A stretch of DNA of 7,038 nucleotides. It comes from an uncultured Actinomycetes bacterium (lineage in GTDB: Bacteria; Actinomycetota; Actinomycetes; Mycobacteriales; Mycobacteriaceae). Positions within the stretch are counted from its first letter, which is position 1; the number at the start of each line of letters is the position of its first letter. The stretch spans positions 1-7,038 of the forward strand of contig CAIWCQ010000115.1 of assembly GCA_903911165.1 (NCBI GenBank), read 5' to 3'. The position numbers and the translations under genes are program-made. Shown piece by piece: positions 1 through 4,268 of the stretch. Below the pieces are notes generated by a model. That model made no database searches, was not told where the DNA came from, and was given only the letters and a program-made list of their open reading frames with translations.

Positions 1-404
1 CCGCGGGAACCGATTTCGGCGGCGGAGACGAATGGCTGATCCCACGGGTTCTCGGCGACGCCTTTAAGGTACACATCACCGAACCCGGTGACGACGGGGT
101 GTCCATGCATCCGGCCGAGATGCTGTTTCTCGGCACCCTCGCCGGTGCCCGCGCCCTGGACATGGAGAACCGGTTCGGCAACTTCGACGTCGGCAAGGAA
201 GCCGACTTCGTCGTCATCGACCCGTCCGGTACGCCGGCACTCGACGGGCCGCTGCGCAACGCCGTTCGCGCCGCCGATCCGGGTCTTGCCCGCGATCAAA
301 CCTTGTTCGCTCTGCTGATGGGGATCCGCGAGGCGTCCATTGCCGAGGTGTACGTCAGGGGCCGACGGGTTAAGGCGAGTGGAGTGACGCCGCCGGCGTT
401 TTGA
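1..404 (+). CDS. guaD: Guanine deaminase, C-terminal part (5' end outside window)
   Basis: This is the last 133 residues of an amidohydrolase-superfamily enzyme; codons start at base 3 and it ends at TGA 402-404. Guanine deaminase converts guanine to xanthine plus ammonia in the cytoplasm, using one zinc ion. What shows the identity: the fragment opens with GTDFGGG, matching the conserved G-(S/T)-D-x-GGG segment whose Asp (visible residue 4) is a metal/catalytic residue in the family. It continues through a helix like 'MHPAEMLFLGTLAGARALDMENRFGNF' and the late motif GNFDVGKEADFVVIDP, which is typical of GuaD and related amidohydrolases returning to the small beta-sandwich domain. The end IAEVYVRGRRV is the usual closing strand ('tVyVnGrrv'). 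The zinc-binding HxH motif would lie upstream and cannot be checked. Another aryl-chlorohydrolase/cytosine-deaminase-like enzyme is possible but fits less well. No downstream partner gene follows. Confidence 0.85.
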   Translation, partial: AGTDFGGGDEWLIPRVLGDAFKVHITEPGDDGVSMHPAEMLFLGTLAGARALDMENRFGNFDVGKEADFVVIDPSGTPALDGPLRNAVRAADPGLARDQTLFALLMGIREASIAEVYVRGRRVKASGVTPPAF

Positions 405-587
405 TGCCTCTGCTCAGCCATGTTGATCTCCCTCATGAACGGGAGCGACAAGGATCAGCGGCTCGACGGCTATCGCGTCGGGGAGTCAGTCGCGGGCGCG
501 GCGCCGACCCACTGCTCGCTGTCGGCGATGCCCTCTAAGGTTGGCGCTGAGTAAGGATTGGAAGGCGGCAGCCGATGCGTGGATAGC

Positions 588-614
588 GCCGCGGGTCCGC
601 TTGCGGGCCGCGGC
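588..614. terminator. GC-rich hairpin, possible terminator
   Basis: The arms 588-600 and 603-614 pair as seven G/C pairs (GCCGCGG with CCGCGGC), one bulged G, then four to five more pairs closing on a tiny loop around CTTG. The hairpin is followed by ATTTGA rather than a U-run, which is common for mycobacterial terminators. It lies about 185 bases after the guanine deaminase stop, so it may end that transcript. The distance makes this uncertain. Confidence 0.3.
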
Positions 615-651
615 ATTTGACGGTGCTTTACGGTCGGTCGGCGCGTGAATA

Positions 652-693
652 GCCTGACCACCGTCGCAGGTCAGGCGGTGATCGCGGGTCAGG
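652..693. repeat. Three copies of GGTCAGG (one inverted, two direct)
   Basis: GCCTGACC at 652-659 is a perfect inverted copy of GGTCAGGC at 669-676, with nine bases between. A third copy, GGTCAGG, sits at 687-693 in direct orientation exactly 18 bases after the second. The set ends five bases before the open frame that starts at 698. The arrangement could be an operator for that frame, or a small hairpin. No regulator family is assigned. Confidence 0.3.
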
Positions 694-697
694 TGTT

Positions 698-1207
698 TTG
701 GCGATGATGGTTTGCATTTTTATGGGGGTAGCCGGCGCGGCGTTCTCGGTGGGTTTGTCGCTTACTGGGCCGCAGTCGGTCGGCGTCGCGGCTGCCGATA
801 GTCCCCGAGTCACTTCGGCCTCACTCTGGCCCTTGCCAGGCGCCGACTTACGACGAGATGATCTGCGGAGTAGGCCATTGCATGTCTCGGCATACGGGAC
901 GGGGTCGACTATGGCGCCGGTGGCATCTCACGTGGCCGGCGTCCAGCTCCGATATTCCGCGGGGGCGCGAGACTTACGGGCGGCACTACTCTGGACGCGG
1001 GTTGGGGGAGACTCCCCGACTCGGGGCCGGTTCCCGGCCAGCAAACTCGTTCTGAGGCCGAAAGTGCAGTCATCGTTTATTCATCGAATATGTCCACGAA
1101 ACGACCGGAACCAGACGGGTTCACCAGGTTCTCATTGCAACTCGATTCTATTGAGCCACAGAACTATTCGGACTACTAGGGCATCGACCGGAACTCGGGT
1201 TCGCTAA
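698..1207 (+). pseudogene. Decayed secreted-protein gene: signal-peptide-like start, non-coding-like rest
   Basis: The frame opens at TTG 698 (ATG at 704 and 707 and a later ATG at 722 are alternatives). It encodes a stretch that looks like a genuine export signal: a hydrophobic run from 'CIFMGVAGAAFSVGLSLTG' to 'VGVAAADSP', with a good signal-peptidase site after AAA or AAAD, about residues 32-35. From memory, similar N-termini (AAFSVGLSL...GPQ..GVA.AD) occur on large mycobacterial surface proteins. After about residue 38 the sequence turns Arg/Ser/Thr-rich with no domain, and it runs to a stop (1205-1207) next to the tRNA remnant. I see no clear Shine-Dalgarno sequence before the start. I infer that the 5' end of a secreted-protein gene survives joined to unrelated sequence. 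It could also be a chance open frame. Confidence 0.25.
1001..1039. other. Overlapping hairpins that exclude each other
   Basis: Two adjacent hairpins can form: 1001-1008 with 1013-1020 (eight pairs including two G-U, loop AGAC), and GGCCGG 1025-1030 with CCGGCC 1034-1039 (loop TTC). A third, competing pairing uses CCCCGA 1014-1019 with TCGGGG 1021-1026. This is the geometry of a terminator/antiterminator switch, but no adjacent gene needs one, so it may be only a GC-rich accident. Confidence 0.25.
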
Positions 1208-1211
1208 TCCG

Positions 1212-1243
1212 TTGGTCGCGGGTTCGAGCCCCGCCCGCCCCAC
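1212..1243 (+). pseudogene. tRNA 3'-end remnant (T arm, acceptor strand, discriminator)
   Basis: Bases 1213-1217 (TGGTC) look like a variable loop. Bases 1218-1222 GCGGG, 1223-1229 TTCGAGC and 1230-1234 CCCGC form a perfect T arm of five pairs with the invariant TTCGA. Bases 1235-1241 (CCGCCCC) would be the 3' acceptor strand and A1242 the discriminator, with no encoded CCA, as is usual in mycobacteria. No partner GGGGCGG and no D arm lie within the expected distance upstream. The would-be anticodon arm (1196-1211) gives at best five pairs around a six-base loop, which is abnormal. So this is not an intact tRNA. Such 3' ends are the classic crossover core for phages and integrative elements. 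The acceptor identity cannot be assigned. Confidence 0.5.
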
Positions 1244-1244
1244 G

Positions 1245-2096
1245 TCAGAGGGTATTTTTTGGGATAATGCTTGACGTTCTTCGAGCAGGATCTTCACGCC
1301 ACCGGAACGGATCTACCCCGGCGTCCTCTGTCAGACGGCGGACCTCACTGGAGAGACTGTCGATCCGCTTCTCCATGTCATTGCGGAGAGCTTCTATCTG
1401 CGCTGCCGTGGCAGCTTGATTCGCGGTGTCTTCACGCGCGACTTGGTGAATGATCCACGACGCGAGGGTGGCAGTGATCATACCGACGAGGCTGATGCCG
1501 CCGAGCATCAAAAATACGGCGATGATCTTGCCTCTGGGCGTGGTGGGGGACAGGTCTCCGTACCCGACGGTGGTGACCGTGGTGATCGACCACCACACCG
1601 CATCGCCGAAGCTGTTGATGGTTGAACCGGGCACTCCGCGTTCCTCGTCAAGAATCGCCAGCGAGGCAACGTAGATCAGCAAGACGGCGCTGAACGCGGC
1701 ATAGATGACTACCCGGCCGCGAATGGCTCCGCCGACGGCTTTCTGTAGCGCTCCGAACAGAACCAAAAGCCTGAGCAGCCTAAGCGGCCGCAGGAACGGC
1801 AAAGAGACAACGGCGAGATCGATGAGGTGCCTGCGGAACCACCGCCAACGGTCAATGGCGAGGATCAGGCGGGCGAGATAATCAATGGCGAAGACGGCCC
1901 AGGTAATTAGCAGGACGGCTTCTAATGCGTTGTCGGCGCGCCCCTGCGGGTTCGCTAGCACCTGGACTGAGTACACGGCGAGGAAGATGGTCGCGACTGC
2001 GGCTAGTGGCCATTCCGCGCGTGCCTCCCACTGTTGGAGTCTGGGTGGCGTCTCGATCGTCGCCGCGTCCGCAAACTTCGGCGAAACCTCGGTCAT
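1245..2096 (-). CDS. Voltage-gated-type potassium channel (six-helix, TVGYGD filter)
   Basis: A 283-residue inner-membrane protein expected to conduct K+. The selectivity filter is TTVGYGD at residues 175-181, after a pore helix containing WWSITTVT. Helices: S1 about 29-48, S2 about 58-80, S3 about 88-100, an Arg-bearing S4 (RPLRLLRLL, 103-111), S5 about 127-149, S6 about 188-215. S4 has few arginines, so voltage sensitivity may be weak. A cytoplasmic tail (225-258) has heptad-like spacing (AAQIEALRNDMEKRIDSLSSEV) suggesting a tetramerising coiled coil; I see no RCK/TrkA domain. The start ATG 2094-2096 was chosen because the channel fold begins soon after it and GGTGGAG lies just ahead; the frame stays open 88 more codons, but that extension is antisense to the flavoprotein gene. 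The last residues (about SSIIPKNTL) may be a tail gained at a junction, because the stop is directly beside the tRNA remnant. The gene is divergent from the flavoprotein gene. Confidence 0.88.
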   Translation of the reverse strand: MTEVSPKFADAATIETPPRLQQWEARAEWPLAAVATIFLAVYSVQVLANPQGRADNALEAVLLITWAVFAIDYLARLILAIDRWRWFRRHLIDLAVVSLPFLRPLRLLRLLVLFGALQKAVGGAIRGRVVIYAAFSAVLLIYVASLAILDEERGVPGSTINSFGDAVWWSITTVTTVGYGDLSPTTPRGKIIAVFLMLGGISLVGMITATLASWIIHQVAREDTANQAATAAQIEALRNDMEKRIDSLSSEVRRLTEDAGVDPFRWREDPARRTSSIIPKNTL

Positions 2097-2098
2097 CG

Positions 2099-2105
2099 CT
2101 CCACC
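2099..2105 (-). promoter_or_regulatory. Ribosome binding site of the channel gene
   Basis: On the minus strand GGTGGAG is followed by CG and then the ATG at 2096-2094. The spacing is short but the purine-rich match is good, and it supports the shorter start over the 88-codon upstream extension. The whole gap between the two divergent starts (2097-2153) is 57 bases, so promoters for both genes must overlap there or lie inside the neighbouring coding regions. Confidence 0.5.
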
Positions 2106-2153
2106 ATATCGACCAGTCCTTCGCAGCAGGGCACCGGCGACTACCGTGCATGC

Positions 2154-3449
2154 ATGGTTGCCGTCGTCGTGGGCGCAGGGCTGAGCGGGCTCGCCGCCGC
2201 TCGCCACCTCGACCGACACGGTGTGGAGGTCACAGTTCTCGAAGCCTCGGACGCCGTGGGCGGGCGGGTGCGCACCGATGTCATCGACGGTTACCGCCTC
2301 GATCGCGGCTTCCAGCTCTACAACCCCGCCTACCCCGAGGGTGCGCGGGTCCTCGACCACGAGGCACTCGACCTGAGGCCCTTCATAGCGGGCGCGCGCA
2401 TCGTTGTCGACCGGGGCGGACGCCGGGTGATGCGGGTCGCCGATCCACGTCGCGCGCCCTCGTGGGCCATCCCGTCTCTCATGGCGCGTATCGGCTCACC
2501 GGTCTCGACGGCCCGTTTCGGTGCCTATGCCCTGTCTCGGGCCGTCAGGTCGGCGTCATCCCTGCACAGCGATCCTGATGTCACCAGTGCCGAGGCGCTA
2601 CGCCGGGCGGGCGTCGATGACACCCTGATGGAGCGGGTGCTGCGCCCGTTCCTCTCCGGGGTTTTCCTGGATTCCGAACTCGCGACGTCACGGCGCTTCC
2701 TCGACATGGTGCTGAAATCCTTCGTCCGGGGCACCCCGGGCGTCCCGGCGTTGGGTATGCAACGTATCCCGGAGCAACTCGCCACTGGCCTCGACGTTCG
2801 CCTCGGCCACCGGGTCGCATCGGCCTCGGCTCAGGGTGTTTCGGGTTGGACGGTCGACGTCGTCGACGGCGACGCGCACCGCGCTGAGGCCGTCATCGTC
2901 GCAACCGATCCGGCGACCGCCGCCGGCCTCATCGCGGATATCTCCGCGCCCGCAGCACGTTCAGTCACAACCTGGTACTACCGGCCCACCTGCGCACCCG
3001 AGGATCTCGCCGATGGGCAGGCTGTGCTCATTCTCGATGGCGATCGCCGCGGACCGCTCGTCAACACCGTGGTACTCACCCATGCGGCACCCGACTACGC
3101 ACCGGCCGGCGCCGCGCTGATTTCAGCGTCTGCACTCGGCGTGCGGGACGCGGCTACCGATGAGCAAGCCGTGCGCGAGCACCTTGCGTGGTTGTACGGC
3201 ATGCCTACGAAGGACTGGGAGCTCATCGCGAGTTATCCGATTCCCTATGCGCTACCGGCCATGCCGGTGCCCTTCGAACTGCAGCGACCGGTGCGCACTG
3301 CGCAGGGTCTTTACGTCGCCGGCGATCACCGCGATACGTCGTCCATCCAGGGAGCTTTAGTGAGTGGACGCCGAGCAGCGCACGCACTACTCACTGACCT
3401 TGGGCTCGTGACCGCGACCGATGCGGGCAGGCCGATCCGCGAGGATTAG
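2154..3449 (+). CDS. FAD-dependent amine oxidase/desaturase-like flavoprotein
   Basis: A 431-residue flavoprotein of the NAD(P)/FAD-dependent oxidoreductase group that includes protoporphyrinogen oxidase, phytoene desaturase and monoamine oxidase (Amino_oxidase family). The N-terminal Rossmann motif VVVGAGLSGLAAA (residues 4-16) is followed by the acidic end of the second strand (VTVLEAS, 26-32) and the family motif GGRVRT (36-41). The C-terminal FAD-contact motif GLYVAGDHRDTSSIQGAL lies at 385-402, with GxxAA-type residues after it. The length is normal and no transmembrane segment is evident, so it is probably soluble or peripherally membrane-bound. The substrate is unknown. The start ATG at 2154 is fixed by the Rossmann strand beginning at residue 2; the frame is open upstream, but that part overlaps the channel gene antisense and lacks family features. 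There is no strong Shine-Dalgarno sequence, so a leaderless or near-leaderless transcript is possible. No carotenoid or heme genes are adjacent. Confidence 0.87.
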   Translation: MVAVVVGAGLSGLAAARHLDRHGVEVTVLEASDAVGGRVRTDVIDGYRLDRGFQLYNPAYPEGARVLDHEALDLRPFIAGARIVVDRGGRRVMRVADPRRAPSWAIPSLMARIGSPVSTARFGAYALSRAVRSASSLHSDPDVTSAEALRRAGVDDTLMERVLRPFLSGVFLDSELATSRRFLDMVLKSFVRGTPGVPALGMQRIPEQLATGLDVRLGHRVASASAQGVSGWTVDVVDGDAHRAEAVIVATDPATAAGLIADISAPAARSVTTWYYRPTCAPEDLADGQAVLILDGDRRGPLVNTVVLTHAAPDYAPAGAALISASALGVRDAATDEQAVREHLAWLYGMPTKDWELIASYPIPYALPAMPVPFELQRPVRTAQGLYVAGDHRDTSSIQGALVSGRRAAHALLTDLGLVTATDAGRPIRED

Positions 3450-3462
3450 CGGGCAGTCCGCT
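3448..3462. terminator. Small hairpin overlapping the flavoprotein stop codon
   Basis: AGCGG (3448-3452) pairs with CCGCT (3458-3462) around the five-base loop GCAGT. The left arm includes the last two bases of the TAG stop. The stem is only five pairs and has no U-run, so it is a weak terminator candidate at most. Confidence 0.2.
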
Positions 3463-3565
3463 TCAGCAGGTATTGCAGCCATCGGATATCGAGCAACATG
3501 AAGCCCACGGTAGGGGCGGAAGTTAAGGCCGAGGGCCGCTGGGGCTAAAGCGTCGCTAAGAAGTT

Positions 3566-3600
3566 TTGCCAGAAGGCTGTTATTTTTGGGCGCTACAAAT
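3566..3600 (+). promoter_or_regulatory. AT-rich promoter-like stretch before the secreted protein gene
   Basis: The 3560-3620 stretch is the most AT-rich part of the 280-base gap after the flavoprotein gene. TTGCCA (3566-3571) resembles a -35 box and TACAAA (3594-3599) a -10 box, but the 22-base spacer is longer than the usual 16-19. Other pairings, for instance with TGTAAC near 3615, are possible. A transcript from here would have a leader of about 100-130 bases before the ATG at 3730. The exact boxes are uncertain. Confidence 0.3.
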
Positions 3601-3628
3601 AATTGATTAACCTGTGTAACGAAGACAG

Positions 3629-3673
3629 TTCGCAACGCGAAGTACTTCATGGCGAGACTCCCAAGCGGGGGAG
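3629..3673 (+). promoter_or_regulatory. Inverted repeats in the leader of the secreted protein gene
   Basis: Three small symmetric elements crowd here: TTCGC-aac-GCGAA (3629-3641), the perfect ten-base palindrome GAAGTACTTC (3639-3648), and CTCCC-(6)-GGGAG (3658-3662 with 3669-3673). The first two overlap, so they are alternatives in RNA. They may be a protein-binding site or a structured 5' leader. I compared the stretch by memory with the actinobacterial c-di-AMP riboswitch and could not find its conserved later half, so no riboswitch is called. Confidence 0.25.
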
Positions 3674-3729
3674 AACGCCGCGTTTAGCCAGCAACCACAG
3701 CAGCCATCAACGACAGAGACGAGATCCTT

Positions 3730-4059
3730 ATGAAGAGTCGGCCCTTTTACGGCGGCATCGCCGCGTTCGCATTCGCGGTGGCAGCCATTCCGCTTACCGC
3801 ACTGGTATCACCTGCGGTGAGCAACGCTGACTGGTGCGATCCCGCGACCCTGTACTGGGACGCAGTGACGAATTCGTGCATGCCGATCCTCGGCCCGGTT
3901 GGGCCCGTCGGCGTCGGGCCCGATCCGATCCTCGGACCGGTCGGACCTGTCGGTGTCGGCGGCGTCGGCCCGGTGGTGGGCCCGGTCGGCCCCGTTGGTG
4001 TCGGCGGCGTCGGCCCGGTGGTGGGCCCGGTCGGACCTGTCGGTATCGGTCCCCGCTAA
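3730..4059 (+). CDS. Small secreted Gly-Pro-Val repeat protein
   Basis: A 109-residue protein of unknown function, predicted to be exported. Residues 1-33 form a Sec-type signal peptide: basic MKSR, a hydrophobic core AAFAFAVAAIPLTALV, and a cleavage site after SNA33. The mature protein starts DWCDPATLYWD and holds two cysteines (36 and 50) that could form one disulfide around a small aromatic loop. From residue 53 the rest is low-complexity repeat: two 14-residue units of the ILGPVGPVGVG type (53-66 and from 67), then two 15-residue GGVGPVVGPVGPVGV/I units (77-91, 92-106), ending GPR. The Gly/Pro/Val content recalls elastin- or collagen-like sequence, but the strict Gly-X-Y triplet is not kept. 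GAGA (3721-3724), five bases before the ATG, is a weak ribosome binding site. A strong stem-loop follows. Similar 'ADWCDP...YWD..T..C.P' starts occur, from memory, in small mycobacterial secreted proteins. A coding-like stretch in another frame follows the stop. Confidence 0.8.
   Translation: MKSRPFYGGIAAFAFAVAAIPLTALVSPAVSNADWCDPATLYWDAVTNSCMPILGPVGPVGVGPDPILGPVGPVGVGGVGPVVGPVGPVGVGGVGPVVGPVGPVGIGPR
3958..4047 (+). repeat. Two 45-bp tandem repeats inside the secreted protein gene
   Basis: Units 3958-4002 and 4003-4047 differ at only a few positions (for example GGCCCCGTT against GGACCTGTC near the end of each) and encode 15 residues each. Two related, more diverged 42-base units precede them (from about 3886 and 3928). 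The near-identity in DNA, not only in protein, points to recent duplication by slippage or unequal recombination. Copy number may vary among strains. Confidence 0.85.
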
Positions 4060-4069
4060 CAGACGGCCC

Positions 4070-4109
4070 GTGCGGGTCGACGGACTACGTGGTCTCCGTC
4101 GATCCGCAC
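4070..4109 (+). terminator. Strong 15-bp stem-loop after the secreted protein gene
   Basis: Arm 4070-4084 pairs with arm 4095-4109 along all 15 positions (one G-U), around a ten-base loop (4085-4094). It starts ten bases after the stop codon at 4057-4059. There is no U-tract, but mycobacterial intrinsic terminators often lack one. It should separate the secreted protein transcript from the downstream DUF2236 gene. It could also be a protein-binding palindrome. Confidence 0.65.
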
Positions 4110-4147
4110 GTGCACGTTCCGCAGGCGCAGGTCGGCCCGCACGTGCA
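4104..4147. repeat. Direct repeat CCGCACGTGCA, 33-bp period, palindromic core
   Basis: CCGCACGTGCA occurs at 4104-4114 and 4137-4147. Each copy contains the eight-base palindrome GCACGTGC. The 33-base spacing equals about three helical turns, which would suit two operator sites, and also equals 11 codons, which would suit a coding repeat (PHVH/PHVQ) in the frame of codon 4062-4064. The first copy overlaps the right arm of the stem-loop. Confidence 0.4.
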
Positions 4148-4191
4148 GTTCGGATTGCCGCAGCCGGTTTCAGAATCGATTTCCATGCGGC

Positions 4192-4214
4192 TATCTTATA
4201 CCCCCCGGAGGTAT
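4192..4214 (+). promoter_or_regulatory. CsoR/RicR-type palindromic operator over a -10-like box
   Basis: Bases 4198-4214, ATACCCCCCGGAGGTAT, form a 17-base palindrome in which seven of eight half-site positions match; only C4203/A4209 breaks it. The layout of AT-rich TAT/ATA ends around a C-run and a G-run is that of copper-sensing CsoR-family repressors (CsoR and RicR in mycobacteria). TATCTT (4192-4197) is a plausible -10 box directly beside it, with a weak -35 candidate TTTCAG (4168-4173) at 18 bases. A repressor bound here would block that promoter. The DUF2236 start lies 54 bases downstream. Copper control is inferred from motif shape alone. Confidence 0.5.
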
Positions 4215-4254
4215 CTGAGCAAGGTCGATCGGTAGCCGGTCGTCTGCGTCGGGT

Positions 4255-4260
4255 GAGAAG
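4255..4260 (+). promoter_or_regulatory. Ribosome binding site of the DUF2236 gene
   Basis: GAGAAG lies eight bases before the ATG at 4269, a good match and spacing. It supports this start over the internal ATG at residue 28 (RVKRMTGF). Confidence 0.55.
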
Positions 4261-4268
4261 CTGAAGCC

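Larger units (their letters stand above)
405..1244. other. Long gene-poor region with decay and junction signals
   Basis: About 840 bases separate the guanine deaminase stop from the channel gene. Open frames here (for example 470-661 and 628-813 on the minus strand) are short, rich in Arg/Pro/Ser, and show no recognisable domain or good ribosome binding site. The stretch does contain a GC-rich hairpin (588-614), triplicated GGTCAGG (652-693), a frame starting like a signal peptide (from 698), a cluster of overlapping helices (1001-1039) and a tRNA 3' remnant (1212-1243). The part from about 1065 to 1185 is visibly richer in A/T than its surroundings. My reading is a decayed or rearranged segment rather than a working gene; this is inference. 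Confidence 0.5.

Noticed and set aside
470..813. Two short minus-strand frames (470-661, 628-813)
   Set aside because: No ribosome binding site, no recognised domain, low-complexity Pro/Arg/Ser composition.
1150..1244. An intact tRNA gene
   Set aside because: There is no 5' acceptor strand or D arm, and the anticodon arm is abnormal; only the 3' end fits.
2034..2153. 40-codon upstream extension of the flavoprotein gene
   Set aside because: It is Arg/Ser-rich, antisense to the channel N-terminus, and flavoproteins of this group begin at the Rossmann strand.
2097..2360. 88-codon N-terminal extension of the channel gene on the minus strand
   Set aside because: It is antisense to the Rossmann-fold start of the flavoprotein gene, has no channel features, and a good ribosome binding site precedes the internal ATG at 2096.
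1925..2578. 217-residue plus-strand frame rich in Arg and Pro
   Set aside because: It is a shadow frame across two real genes; its Arg/Pro/Ser composition is typical of shifted frames in GC-rich DNA.
3620..3729. c-di-AMP (ydaO-type) riboswitch
   Set aside because: A GCGGGGGAGAAC-like segment is present, but the conserved later elements I expect are absent.
3886..4047. CRISPR-like array
   Set aside because: The repeats are contiguous and in phase with codons, with no spacers; they are protein repeats.
3834..4061. RRRRPGGGPGR-type frame over the GPVG repeats
   Set aside because: It is a shifted reading of the repeat DNA; only the stretch after 4062 keeps coding-like third-base bias.
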